Shown here one piece after another: positions 40,893-48,235 of a DNA stretch of 64,000 bases (positions are counted from its first letter, which is position 1; each line of letters begins with the position of its first letter). Under the pieces are notes generated by a model, which saw only the letters and a program-made list of their open reading frames with translations, made no database searches and was not told the origin of the DNA. Origin of the DNA: UBA1952 sp965246855 (GTDB lineage Bacteria; Bacteroidota; Bacteroidia; Chitinophagales; Chitinophagaceae); NCBI GenBank assembly GCA_965246855.1, contig CBDFFP010000003.1:496001-560000 (forward strand), written 5' to 3'. Position numbers and translations under genes: made by a program.

Positions 40893-42166
40893 GGACGGTG
40901 TTGCTGCTCAATAGCAGCTATTTTTTCGGCAAAATAAGCGCTTTTTTGCGGGTTGCGCAATTGTAATTGTTCGTACACGGCAATGGCTTTTTCCCACTTC
41001 CCCTGCCCCAGATAGATGCGCGCCATGGTCTCGGTAGTCGGGTTGCCTTCGTGGGAGATGCTTTTCACGGCCATTTCAAAAACCACTTCCGGGATTTCCT
41101 CACCTTCTTCTTCCAAAGCAGCGGCAAGTTTGCCTTTCTGCCACATCGCCCGCAAGGCGCTTTTATCCTGCTGCTCTTCCACTGCTTTGGCTTTTTTGGA
41201 GTGGAAAAAGCGCAGCCATTCCGCGAAGGAGCGCATCACCATCAAGTCGTTGCCCGACGGTTTTTTCAGCTCAAAAATGCCTTCATTCTCGCCAAAAGAA
41301 ACGCCTTGGTGCTTAAAGTAGTCTTTGGTGTAGAGCGGTTGAATAACCGTTTCCTGGGTGCCGTTTTCCGCTGGTTTTTCCGGGGCGGAAGTGTGGGTTT
41401 TAGCGGGCGTTTCAAGCGCGGCTTCCGGCATTTCTTCCGGCGCTTTCGCAAGAGGCATTTCCCCTTTTCCCGTCGCGGCTTCGGGCACAACAACGGTGTC
41501 TTCAACAGCAGGGAGGGCCGCTGTTTTTGGGGGCGTCTTTTCTTCCGAAACAGACGTTTCCGCCAGCTGCCAGCCGATGATTTCCGGAGCTTTTTCCGGG
41601 GTTGGTTTTAGCCCTTCCGGTTCTGCTACCAAGGTTTCCTTCCCTACTAAAGCTTCCGGCGTTTCTTCTACCGCAACTTCCGGCGCTGTCCCTGCTAAGG
41701 TTTCCTCTTCAACAACTGCTGCTTCCGGCGTTTTTTCTATGACGGCTTCCGCCTGCTTTTCCGTTGCTTCCAGGCCTGTTTCTACGGGTGTTTCCGGAGC
41801 AGTTTCAGCAACCGTTTCCGGTGTCTTTCCGGCAACAACTTCCGGCGGAACGACTTCTACTGCTTCCGGCTGAGCGCGTTCGGTATTTTTAAGTTCCTGT
41901 GCTTTGGATTTCGGACCCTGCTTCTTCTCTGTCGGGGCGGGTTGTTCCCGCAGTCGGTGAGGCAAATAATGCAGCACCACCGGGTTTACACCGTAGATAT
42001 GCGACAATTCGCGCACGGCAGTGGTTTCTTCCTTCAGAAGCAAATGAATGGCTTTCAGCGGCAGGAAATACGGATATCGCTCTGCCAGTTGGCGCAGCAT
42101 TGTCCGGCCCGCTTCGTTGCGCGTCATTCGTTGTACATCCTGAAAAGAAGAAATAGAGCTTTGCAT
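40889..42166 (-). CDS. Helical/TPR-like protein with long Pro-Glu-rich linker
   Basis: A 425-residue protein encoded between lptE and secG. Residues 1-75 are helical (QDVQRMTRNEAGRTMLRQLAERYPYFLPLKAIHLLL). Residues about 75-290 are low-complexity, rich in Pro, Glu, Ala and Thr (VETGLEATEKQAEAVIEKTPEA, repeated xTPE motifs). The C-terminal 130 residues contain DLMVMRSFAEWLRFFHSKK and a TPR-like ending (TETMARIYLGQGKWEKAIAVYEQL). No signal peptide or membrane helix. A gene of this kind in this position is familiar in Bacteroidota; the function is unknown. Confidence 0.75.
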   Translation of the reverse strand: MQSSISSFQDVQRMTRNEAGRTMLRQLAERYPYFLPLKAIHLLLKEETTAVRELSHIYGVNPVVLHYLPHRLREQPAPTEKKQGPKSKAQELKNTERAQPEAVEVVPPEVVAGKTPETVAETAPETPVETGLEATEKQAEAVIEKTPEAAVVEEETLAGTAPEVAVEETPEALVGKETLVAEPEGLKPTPEKAPEIIGWQLAETSVSEEKTPPKTAALPAVEDTVVVPEAATGKGEMPLAKAPEEMPEAALETPAKTHTSAPEKPAENGTQETVIQPLYTKDYFKHQGVSFGENEGIFELKKPSGNDLMVMRSFAEWLRFFHSKKAKAVEEQQDKSALRAMWQKGKLAAALEEEGEEIPEVVFEMAVKSISHEGNPTTETMARIYLGQGKWEKAIAVYEQLQLRNPQKSAYFAEKIAAIEQQHRP

Positions 42167-42186
42167 GGGAGGAGAGACGGACGAAG

Positions 42187-42681
42187 TTACCAGTTCACGA
42201 ATGCTTTGTTGAAAATATCGTCGGCCAGTTGTGTACCGATATTGTCTATCAGCGCTCCTTCCACCGATTGCAGCGTTTGGGTGGCCGGGAAATCCGTAAA
42301 CCGGGTGAAAGTCTGCGTAAAACCGCCTTTGGTATCCAGTCTGTTTTTAAAATCCACCGCTACCGAAATCGTCAGCCGGTTTTGGGTAGCAGTCTGCGTA
42401 TTCTGAACGCCCGTAACGGTGACCTCATAAGCCGTAATCGCGCCGGAAAGGTTGTAGTCTGCTGTCTCGGTATTCACCGGCGCAAGGCCGGTTTGAGAAA
42501 GAATCCGCGCCCGGATTTTCTCGGTCAGCGATGCGTTGAGCGTGGGCGAAACATAGCGCGCACGGTTTTCCAACACCTGAATGCGAATGGTTTTCCCCGC
42601 GATATTCGCGCCGCTCAGGCTATACACGCCGCAGCCCGCAAACAGCAGAACGGCAAGAAGCAAAGCGAAGAAAGGGCGCAT
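42187..42681 (-). CDS. lptE: LptE family lipoprotein (LPS assembly)
   Basis: A 164-residue lipoprotein starting MRPFFALLLAVLLFAGCGVYS, with lipobox LFAG-Cys. YSLSGANIAGKTIRIQVLENRARYVSPTLNASLTEKIRARIL is the LptE/LptE-like opening, followed by the beta-sandwich (AITAYEVTVTGVQN). LptE plugs the LptD barrel in the outer membrane during lipopolysaccharide insertion; lptD is not in the window. The ATG at 42681 was chosen over 42705 because a -7 element (minus strand) lies at 42703-42710. It is first in an operon with the TPR-like gene and secG. Confidence 0.85.
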   Translation of the reverse strand: MRPFFALLLAVLLFAGCGVYSLSGANIAGKTIRIQVLENRARYVSPTLNASLTEKIRARILSQTGLAPVNTETADYNLSGAITAYEVTVTGVQNTQTATQNRLTISVAVDFKNRLDTKGGFTQTFTRFTDFPATQTLQSVEGALIDNIGTQLADDIFNKAFVNW

Positions 42682-42702
42682 TAAAAAAGAGAAACGGGGG
42701 CG

Positions 42703-42710
42703 CAAATATA
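42703..42710 (-). promoter_or_regulatory. -7 promoter element of the lptE operon (TATATTTG on minus strand)
   Basis: The minus strand reads TATATTTG, a TAnnTTTG match, 21 bp before the lptE ATG and inside the 45-bp gap after the sigma-54 activator gene. Confidence 0.6.
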
Positions 42711-42726
42711 TTCCCCTCCGAGACTT

Positions 42727-43986
42727 CTAATCGGCGATGTCGTATTCCTTGATTTTACGATAAAGCGTCCGCTCCGAAATGCCCAGCTCCGAAGCGGCAT
42801 CGCGGCGGCGCCCCCGGTGCTTGCGCAGGGCCTTAATGATAAGCTCCTTTTCCACGTCCGAAATAGAAAGCGATTCCTCCACTTCCTGCGCGGCGGGAAT
42901 GGCGCTGGTTTCCGCCGGGGCCATTTGCGGCACGTAGCGACTGAGCGCGGCAGCAGACGGCAACAGGCTGTTGGCCGTAGCCAGTTCCGTGCTCATCGGG
43001 AAGGATTGCAACACCGCTTCGCCCGGCGTTCCGCCACCCGTTGCCGCCATGCCGAAAAGGGCTTGTTTCAGGTCGTTCAGGTCACGCTTCAGGTCAAAGA
43101 AAAGCTTGTAAAGGATGTCGCGCTCCGTAGTCGTGAATTCCTGTCCGCTGCTGCGGTTCGTACTCATGTTGCTAAGTGCCGGAAGAGAAAGCGCCTCTTC
43201 TCTTTTTGCCTGCGGCAGAAACGCTTCCAGCGCCGCGCCGGTAACAGTTTTTTCTGTAGAAAGCACCGATACTTGTTCGGCAATATTTTTCAGCTCGCGG
43301 ATATTTCCAGGCCACGGATAATTGCGCAGAAGCTGCTGTGCCGAAGGGTCAAGCTGGATGCCCGGCGTGCGGTATTTATCCGAGAAATCGGCGGCAAATT
43401 TTCGGAACAGTAGCAGAATGTCTTCCTGCCGGTCACGCAAAGCCGGAACGCGAATGGGAACCGTGCTGAGGCGGTAATACAGGTCTTCGCGGAAGCGGTT
43501 CGTCCGCGTAAAATCCAGCAGGTCGCGGTTGGTGGCAGCAATGACGCGTACATTCGTCTTCTGCACTTTAGAAGACCCCACGCGGATAAATTCGCCCGTC
43601 TCCAAAACCCGCAACAAGCGCGCCTGCGTCCCAATAGGCATCTCCCCGATTTCGTCTAAGAAAATCGTCCCGCCATTCACCGTTTCAAAATACCCCTTGC
43701 GGGCGTCCACCGCACCAGTAAACGCGCCTTTCTCATGCCCGAAAAGCTCAGAGTCAATCGTCCCTTCGGGGATGGCGCCGCAGTTCACCGCGATAAACGG
43801 GTTGTGTTTGCGCGGCGAAAGGGCGTGGATGATGGCCGAAAAAGCTTCCTTCCCCACCCCGCTTTCGCCGTTAATCAACACGGTGAGGTCGGTGCCGGAA
43901 ACCTGCGCCGCCACGCTGAGCGCGTGGTTCAGCGCGGGCGCGTTTCCAATAATACCGAAGCGGGATTTAATGCTTTGAACGTCCAT
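42727..43986 (-). CDS. Sigma-54-dependent transcriptional activator (no receiver domain)
   Basis: A 419-residue protein. It starts directly with the AAA+ activator domain: SRFGIIGNAPALNHALSVA, Walker A GESGVGKE, the sigma-54 contact motif GAFTGA (in HEKGAFTGAVDARKG), Walker B GGTIFLDEIGEMP, and arginine fingers in FREDLYYRLSTVPI. A linker of about 80 residues leads to a Fis-type helix-turn-helix (KHRGRRRDAASELGISERTLYRKIKEYDI). No N-terminal receiver, PAS or GAF domain is present. The start at 43986 matches this architecture. It lies just upstream of the lptE operon, a neighbourhood typical of the phylum. Confidence 0.92.
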   Translation of the reverse strand: MDVQSIKSRFGIIGNAPALNHALSVAAQVSGTDLTVLINGESGVGKEAFSAIIHALSPRKHNPFIAVNCGAIPEGTIDSELFGHEKGAFTGAVDARKGYFETVNGGTIFLDEIGEMPIGTQARLLRVLETGEFIRVGSSKVQKTNVRVIAATNRDLLDFTRTNRFREDLYYRLSTVPIRVPALRDRQEDILLLFRKFAADFSDKYRTPGIQLDPSAQQLLRNYPWPGNIRELKNIAEQVSVLSTEKTVTGAALEAFLPQAKREEALSLPALSNMSTNRSSGQEFTTTERDILYKLFFDLKRDLNDLKQALFGMAATGGGTPGEAVLQSFPMSTELATANSLLPSAAALSRYVPQMAPAETSAIPAAQEVEESLSISDVEKELIIKALRKHRGRRRDAASELGISERTLYRKIKEYDIAD

Positions 43987-44059
43987 AGGGAAGGCGCAAA
44001 AGTAGCGGTTAGCGGAAGAGCTTTTGGAAGGATGGCACGGTTGTGAGGGATGCAGAACA

Positions 44060-44599
44060 ATGAATCCCAACGCTAGTACGCTGTTTTTTACCGCCCTTCT
44101 TCTCCTCTGCACCGGATGTGCCACGCTCAAACCATCCGCTTTCGAAGACCGGAAGCCGCTGTTTGAGCCGGAAAAATTCTTCTCCGGCCACACGTCTTCC
44201 ACGGGCTTCATAGAAACCCGCCGCGGACATCCTTACCGCCGCATCACCACCCAGACGCAGGGCATACTCCGCGACGGCGTTCTGTATGTAGAACAAGATC
44301 TCACTACAGAAGGCAGCAAGCCGACCCACCGCTCCTGGCAAATGCGCCGGATAGACGCTCACCACCTTTCGGCTACCGCAAATGATATTATTGGCACGGC
44401 CCGCGGTCAGTTGTATGGAAACGCTTTCCACTGGAGTGTTCGCCACGCATTATCCAACAAGAAAAATCCGTTCGCGCGGGTGCGCATGATGCAATGGATG
44501 TACCTCCAGCCCGACGGCCAGACGCTGGTCATCCGCACCTTTGTAAAAAAGGCCGGGATTACTATCCTGCAGATTTCCGAAGTCTTTCGGAAAGATTAA
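44060..44599 (+). CDS. DUF3833-like lipoprotein
   Basis: A 179-residue lipoprotein: the signal TLFFTALLLLCTGCATLKPS has lipobox LCTG-Cys. The body contains ILRDGVLYVEQDLTTEGSKPTHRSWQMRRI, LSATANDIIGTARGQLYGNAFHW and RMMQWMYLQPDGQTLVIRTFVKKAG, which match the DUF3833 pattern (R-W, GxAxGxxxGNAxxW). Its role is unknown. The start MNPNASTL at 44060 was taken in preference to 44024. It diverges from the sigma-54 activator. Confidence 0.78.
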   Translation: MNPNASTLFFTALLLLCTGCATLKPSAFEDRKPLFEPEKFFSGHTSSTGFIETRRGHPYRRITTQTQGILRDGVLYVEQDLTTEGSKPTHRSWQMRRIDAHHLSATANDIIGTARGQLYGNAFHWSVRHALSNKKNPFARVRMMQWMYLQPDGQTLVIRTFVKKAGITILQISEVFRKD

Positions 44600-44746
44600 G
44601 CCCCTAAACCCAAAGCAGGCACCTAGTTCCGTTTGTGAACCTGAGCTTCGGGAAGAAGCGAAAGAAAGCTTCTTAAATCCTGTTTACACCTCGCCTTCCA
44701 GCTCCGCCAGAATACTTTGTACTTCCGTTTTCAGAAGCTAAGCACG

Positions 44747-45532
44747 CTAATGCCATGCCTCTTCCAGCGCAGTACGAAAAATGGAATCCAACAAGGTTAT
44801 TTCGGGGCCGGTTTCCACTTGGAAATCACTGTTTAGAAACGCGCGCATTTCTACGAACCGACTCTCTATGTATTCATCAATGCTCGGAATTCTGGCTTCT
44901 TTGCTTAATTCATCTCCCAAAATTTTGCGCTGGAGTAATGCGGCAACGTCCTTACGGGTTTCAGGTTTCATATCCTCAGCATCCCACAAAGGCTGAAACT
45001 CCATTGGAGCCATTGTCATGGTGCGTTTAATCCATGAACACGCCATCAACGGACGCAGGATATAGAAGTACTTTTTCAGCCGGACTTCCTCTCCTTTGAA
45101 ATAAGCCTCAAAGTTTCGGGATGCCATGTTCAGGTAGTGATACAGGCAGGATTTTGGATTAAAATACCGGGTTACGATATCCCGCAAACGGCTTGCGAAC
45201 AGTGTTTCTTCCCGGTATATAATCGGACTACGCAACCATTCCAGCATCGGTGGATTAGACTTTCGGAAGAGCCTGAGCGCCTTTCTCAATTCCCACCCGG
45301 CAACATCCACTTCAGCAGGAAACATGCGTTCCAGACTATCCTTTTTGTCGTCGATGGAAAGGTACCAATCCGGGTTATGAACGTACAGGAGCCGCACATC
45401 CCAGTCGCTGTCCTTAGAGGCAAATCCCCAAGCACGACTCCCGGATTCAACGGCATATAAAATCCGGATGTGCTTCTCTGCTTCTAGGTCGCAGAGATGT
45501 TCTTCTATGGCTTTCCGTTTGGCGATGTCCAT
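44747..45532 (-). CDS. Nucleotidyltransferase superfamily protein (YcgL-like)
   Basis: A 261-residue protein with the nucleotidyltransferase motif GSRAWGFASKDSDWDVRLLYV (G-S-x9-S-D-x-D), residues 31-46. LYVHNPDWYLSIDDKKDSLE and the Trp/Leu-rich SNPPMLEWLRSPIIY segment match the YcgL group of predicted nucleotidyltransferases. The target is unknown; relatives serve as MNT-type antitoxins or phage-encoded enzymes. Its start is 3 bp after the miaB stop, so it is likely in the same transcript. Confidence 0.82.
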   Translation of the reverse strand: MDIAKRKAIEEHLCDLEAEKHIRILYAVESGSRAWGFASKDSDWDVRLLYVHNPDWYLSIDDKKDSLERMFPAEVDVAGWELRKALRLFRKSNPPMLEWLRSPIIYREETLFASRLRDIVTRYFNPKSCLYHYLNMASRNFEAYFKGEEVRLKKYFYILRPLMACSWIKRTMTMAPMEFQPLWDAEDMKPETRKDVAALLQRKILGDELSKEARIPSIDEYIESRFVEMRAFLNSDFQVETGPEITLLDSIFRTALEEAWH

Positions 45533-45535
45533 GTA

Positions 45536-46969
45536 TCAGTTGTTTATTTCGCCCCGCAACGTCGCCTGCGTAGCCTCCGTAATCCGCACTTGCGCATAAT
45601 CGCCGGGAGCCAAATCTGCGGTTCCTTTCGGGAACACCACCCGCTTGTTATCGTCGCTGCGGCCCATCCATTCTTCCGCGCTGCGCTTGCTTTTGGCTTC
45701 AATCAACACCCCCACCACCTTGCCAATCTGCGCCTGGTAGCGCCTCCGGCTGCTTTCATTCTGAATGGAAATAATCTCCTCCAAACGGCGCTTCTTCACT
45801 TCCTCAGCAACATCATCCGCAAAGCGACGGGCAGCCAGCGTACCCGGGCGCTCACTATAAGAAAACATATACGCAAGGTCAAACCCCACCTCCGCCATCA
45901 GCCGCAGCGTATCTCCGTGCTCCTCCTCCGTCTCCGTACAAAAACCCGTAATCACATCCGTACTCAGCGCACAACCAGGCATAATCTCCCGAATGCGGCG
46001 CACCTTGTTCAGGTACCATTCCCGCGTATACGTCCGGTTCATCAGTTGCAGAATGCGCGTGTTGCCGCTTTGCACCGGCAGGTGAATATACTTGCAGATA
46101 TTCTCATTGCGCGCCATCGTATAAAGCACCGCATCCGTAATGTCTTTAGGATGCGAGGTAGAAAAACGCACGCGCAGCAACGGCGAAATCTCGGCAACCC
46201 TCTGAAGGAGAACCGCAAAATCCACGGTTTCATTTCCAGCACTCCACTGATAACTGTCCACATTCTGCCCCAGCAGCGTCACTTCCCGATAACCACTTTC
46301 AAAAAGATTCCGGCACTCCGCAATAATAGAATTCACATCCCGGCTGCGCTCCCGTCCCCGCGTAAACGGCACCACGCAGAACGAGCACATGTTGTTGCAG
46401 CCGCGCATAATAGAAACAAAGGCCGAAACCCCGTTAGAATCCAGCCGCACAGGCGCAATATCCGCGTACGTCTCCTCGCGACTCAACAACACATTCACGC
46501 CCTTCTGTCCCCCTTCCGCCTCCGCAATCAACGCCGGAAGCGTCCGGTAAGCATCCGGGCCAATCACAATGTCCACCAGCTTTTCCTCCTCCAGAAGCTG
46601 CGCTTTCAGCCGCTCCGCCATGCAGCCCAGCACGCCCACCAGCATCCCCGGACGGTGCTTCTTAAAACCCTTAATGTGCATCAGCCGGTGGCGCACCGTC
46701 TGTTCCGCCTTCTCCCGGATAGAACACGTATTAAGCAGCACAAGGTCAGCCTCCGCCACATTCCGCGTCGCCCCAAAGCCCTCCCCCTGCAGGATAGCCG
46801 CCACGATTTCGCTGTCCGAGAAGTTCATCTGGCAGCCATAGCTCTCAATATAAAACTTCTTCCGGTACACATTCGGGTCTTGCGCAAAAGGCGCAAACGC
46901 CTCCCCCTGCCGGGCTTCATTGTGAATCTTCTCGTCGGGGCGGTACAGCACGTCTTGCATAAGGTGCAA
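45536..46969 (-). CDS. miaB: tRNA-2-methylthio-N6-dimethylallyladenosine synthase
   Basis: The 477-residue MiaB methylthiotransferase, which adds the ms2 group to i6A37 in tRNA. The N-terminal UPF0004 domain has its three Cys in ESYGCQMN, LLNTCSIR and GVLGCMAERL. The radical SAM motif is CNNMCSFC, followed by VPFTRGRERSR, and the C-terminal TRAM domain is GVLIEAKSKRSAEEWMGR. The extended N-terminus (VLYRPDEKIHNEARQGEAF) is usual in Bacteroidota. Start at 46969 or Met4 at 46960. Confidence 0.96.
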   Translation of the reverse strand: MHLMQDVLYRPDEKIHNEARQGEAFAPFAQDPNVYRKKFYIESYGCQMNFSDSEIVAAILQGEGFGATRNVAEADLVLLNTCSIREKAEQTVRHRLMHIKGFKKHRPGMLVGVLGCMAERLKAQLLEEEKLVDIVIGPDAYRTLPALIAEAEGGQKGVNVLLSREETYADIAPVRLDSNGVSAFVSIMRGCNNMCSFCVVPFTRGRERSRDVNSIIAECRNLFESGYREVTLLGQNVDSYQWSAGNETVDFAVLLQRVAEISPLLRVRFSTSHPKDITDAVLYTMARNENICKYIHLPVQSGNTRILQLMNRTYTREWYLNKVRRIREIMPGCALSTDVITGFCTETEEEHGDTLRLMAEVGFDLAYMFSYSERPGTLAARRFADDVAEEVKKRRLEEIISIQNESSRRRYQAQIGKVVGVLIEAKSKRSAEEWMGRSDDNKRVVFPKGTADLAPGDYAQVRITEATQATLRGEINN

Positions 46970-47079
46970 AAGTAAAAAGCAGAAAGCGGTTAGTAGAGAG
47001 TAGAAAGCCGGGAAGTATCAGGTATAAAGTTGGAGAAGTAAACCCCGGGAGAACATTCGCGTAACCGGGATTTTGTAGA

Positions 47080-47109
47080 GCAAGAACGCGCCAAGAGGCG
47101 CGTTCTTGC
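47080..47109. terminator. Perfect 13-bp hairpin between miaB and the barrel-protein gene
   Basis: GCAAGAACGCGCC (47080-47092) pairs with GGCGCGTTCTTGC (47097-47109) around AAGA. It lies 35 bp after the stop of the minus-strand barrel-like gene. There is no T-run on that side, so a terminator role is plausible but not typical. Confidence 0.6.
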
Positions 47110-47144
47110 TTCAACACTATGTTCTCCCAAACAAGAAATGCAGC

Positions 47145-47831
47145 CTACCGTTTCTCCTTCTCCCCTTTTGCTTCTTTTGGTGGAAAGTCAGAGAACGTGA
47201 TGCCGAGGCTGTAGTAAAGGCCGTTGTAATCGTCCGCTGTCGTGAATTTTCCGCCGCCCAAAAGGTATCGGTAGCGCGCCACTGCGGTGAGGCGAAGAGC
47301 GGGCGTTTTGGCGTTGGGTTTATTCAGGCGGAAGGATAAAGCAGCGCCCGGTTGCAGCAGGTAGTAATACTCCGTAGCAATGGTTTTGGGGCGGGAAGAA
47401 ACCGTTTTGCCCGTCCAGTAGGTTTGCATTTGCGCGCGGTCGCCGAGGGTAGAAATGGCCAATCCATTAGTGAGATTTACGCCGAACTGCCAGCGCTTGT
47501 AGTCCAGCGTCTGATACTGATTCAGCCAGCCGAATTCCACGTAGGAGACAGACGGTTTCCCCACCGCGTAGCCAAAGGAGAAAGGGGTTTTGCGCGAGCC
47601 GCCTGCAAATGTTAGGGCCGACAGCCAGCGGCGCGTAGGATACACACCAATATCAAAGTTGATACCGAAAGTGGGCAGTCCGACGACGCGCGTAACGCCC
47701 AGCCCAAATCCCATAATTACATTGAGGTCGTTGGAAGTATCCTTTGCCGGAACCGCCGTTTTCTGCCCGAAAGCAACGCCGGAAAAAAGCAGCGAAAGCA
47801 GGAAGAGTAGGGAAGATTTTTTCCACCGCAT
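47145..47831 (-). CDS. Secreted beta-barrel-like outer-membrane protein, unrecognised family
   Basis: A 228-residue protein with a signal peptide (KKSSLLFLLSLLFSGVAFGQ). The body alternates polar and hydrophobic residues as in outer-membrane strands (LNVIMGFGLGVTRVV, GINFDIGVYPTRRW, WQFGVNLTNGLAIST, LRLTAVARYRYLLGG, LYYSLGITFSDF), which suggests a small barrel of 8-10 strands. I do not recognise a named family. The start at 47831 was chosen by the signal peptide. The tail is charged (PPKEAKGEKEKR). Confidence 0.7.
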   Translation of the reverse strand: MRWKKSSLLFLLSLLFSGVAFGQKTAVPAKDTSNDLNVIMGFGLGVTRVVGLPTFGINFDIGVYPTRRWLSALTFAGGSRKTPFSFGYAVGKPSVSYVEFGWLNQYQTLDYKRWQFGVNLTNGLAISTLGDRAQMQTYWTGKTVSSRPKTIATEYYYLLQPGAALSFRLNKPNAKTPALRLTAVARYRYLLGGGKFTTADDYNGLYYSLGITFSDFPPKEAKGEKEKR

Positions 47832-47988
47832 AGGAAGGCAAAAGTCGCAAGGCAAAAAGCAAAAGGGGACAATAAGGAAAGCCCAAATTCTGACACCTGA
47901 CCGCTGTTTTCGGATAGGCGCTAAGGGTTATCGCTCCCAAATCAAACGCAGAAGACTCCATACAGGCAGTATTACAGCCCATACGCTT

Positions 47989-48156
47989 GTTCTGATACCC
48001 AATACCTTTGTTATGATGCCTCATACGAACGTTCTGATGCCCAATACCTTTGTTATGACGCCTCATACAAACGTTCTGATGCCTCGTACGAACGTTCTGA
48101 TGCCTCATACCTTCGTTCTGACGCCTCATACGAACGTTAGGGCGTTTCGTATCAAC
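47989..48156. repeat. 21-bp tandem array V: eight units, GTTCTGATGCC-like core, 42-bp alternation
   Basis: GTT followed by (C/A)TG starts at 47989, 48010, 48031, 48052, 48073, 48094 and 48115, with a degraded unit at 48136, all 21 bp apart. Most units carry TGA-N4-TC(A/G), with AACGTT at several unit borders. Units 1 and 3, and 2 and 4, match, giving a 42-bp super-repeat. The array fills much of the gap 47832-48235 between the barrel gene start and the M1 peptidase stop. I see nothing else recognisable there. Confidence 0.9.
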
Positions 48157-48235
48157 AGTAGAACGCTTCCGATTGACGAAAGATTGCCGGTCAACGGTGT
48201 TTCTTCACAAAACGGCCTGGGATAGACTCTTCCTC

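Noticed and set aside
44600..44746. Remnant of a coding region (LLKTEVQSILAELEG on the minus strand)
   Set aside because: Only about 17 plausible residues with no start or partner frame; too little to call a pseudogene.
47590..48225. Long + strand frame covering array V (HTNVLMP-type repeats)
   Set aside because: It runs antisense through the barrel-protein gene and then through the array; the repeat explains its openness.
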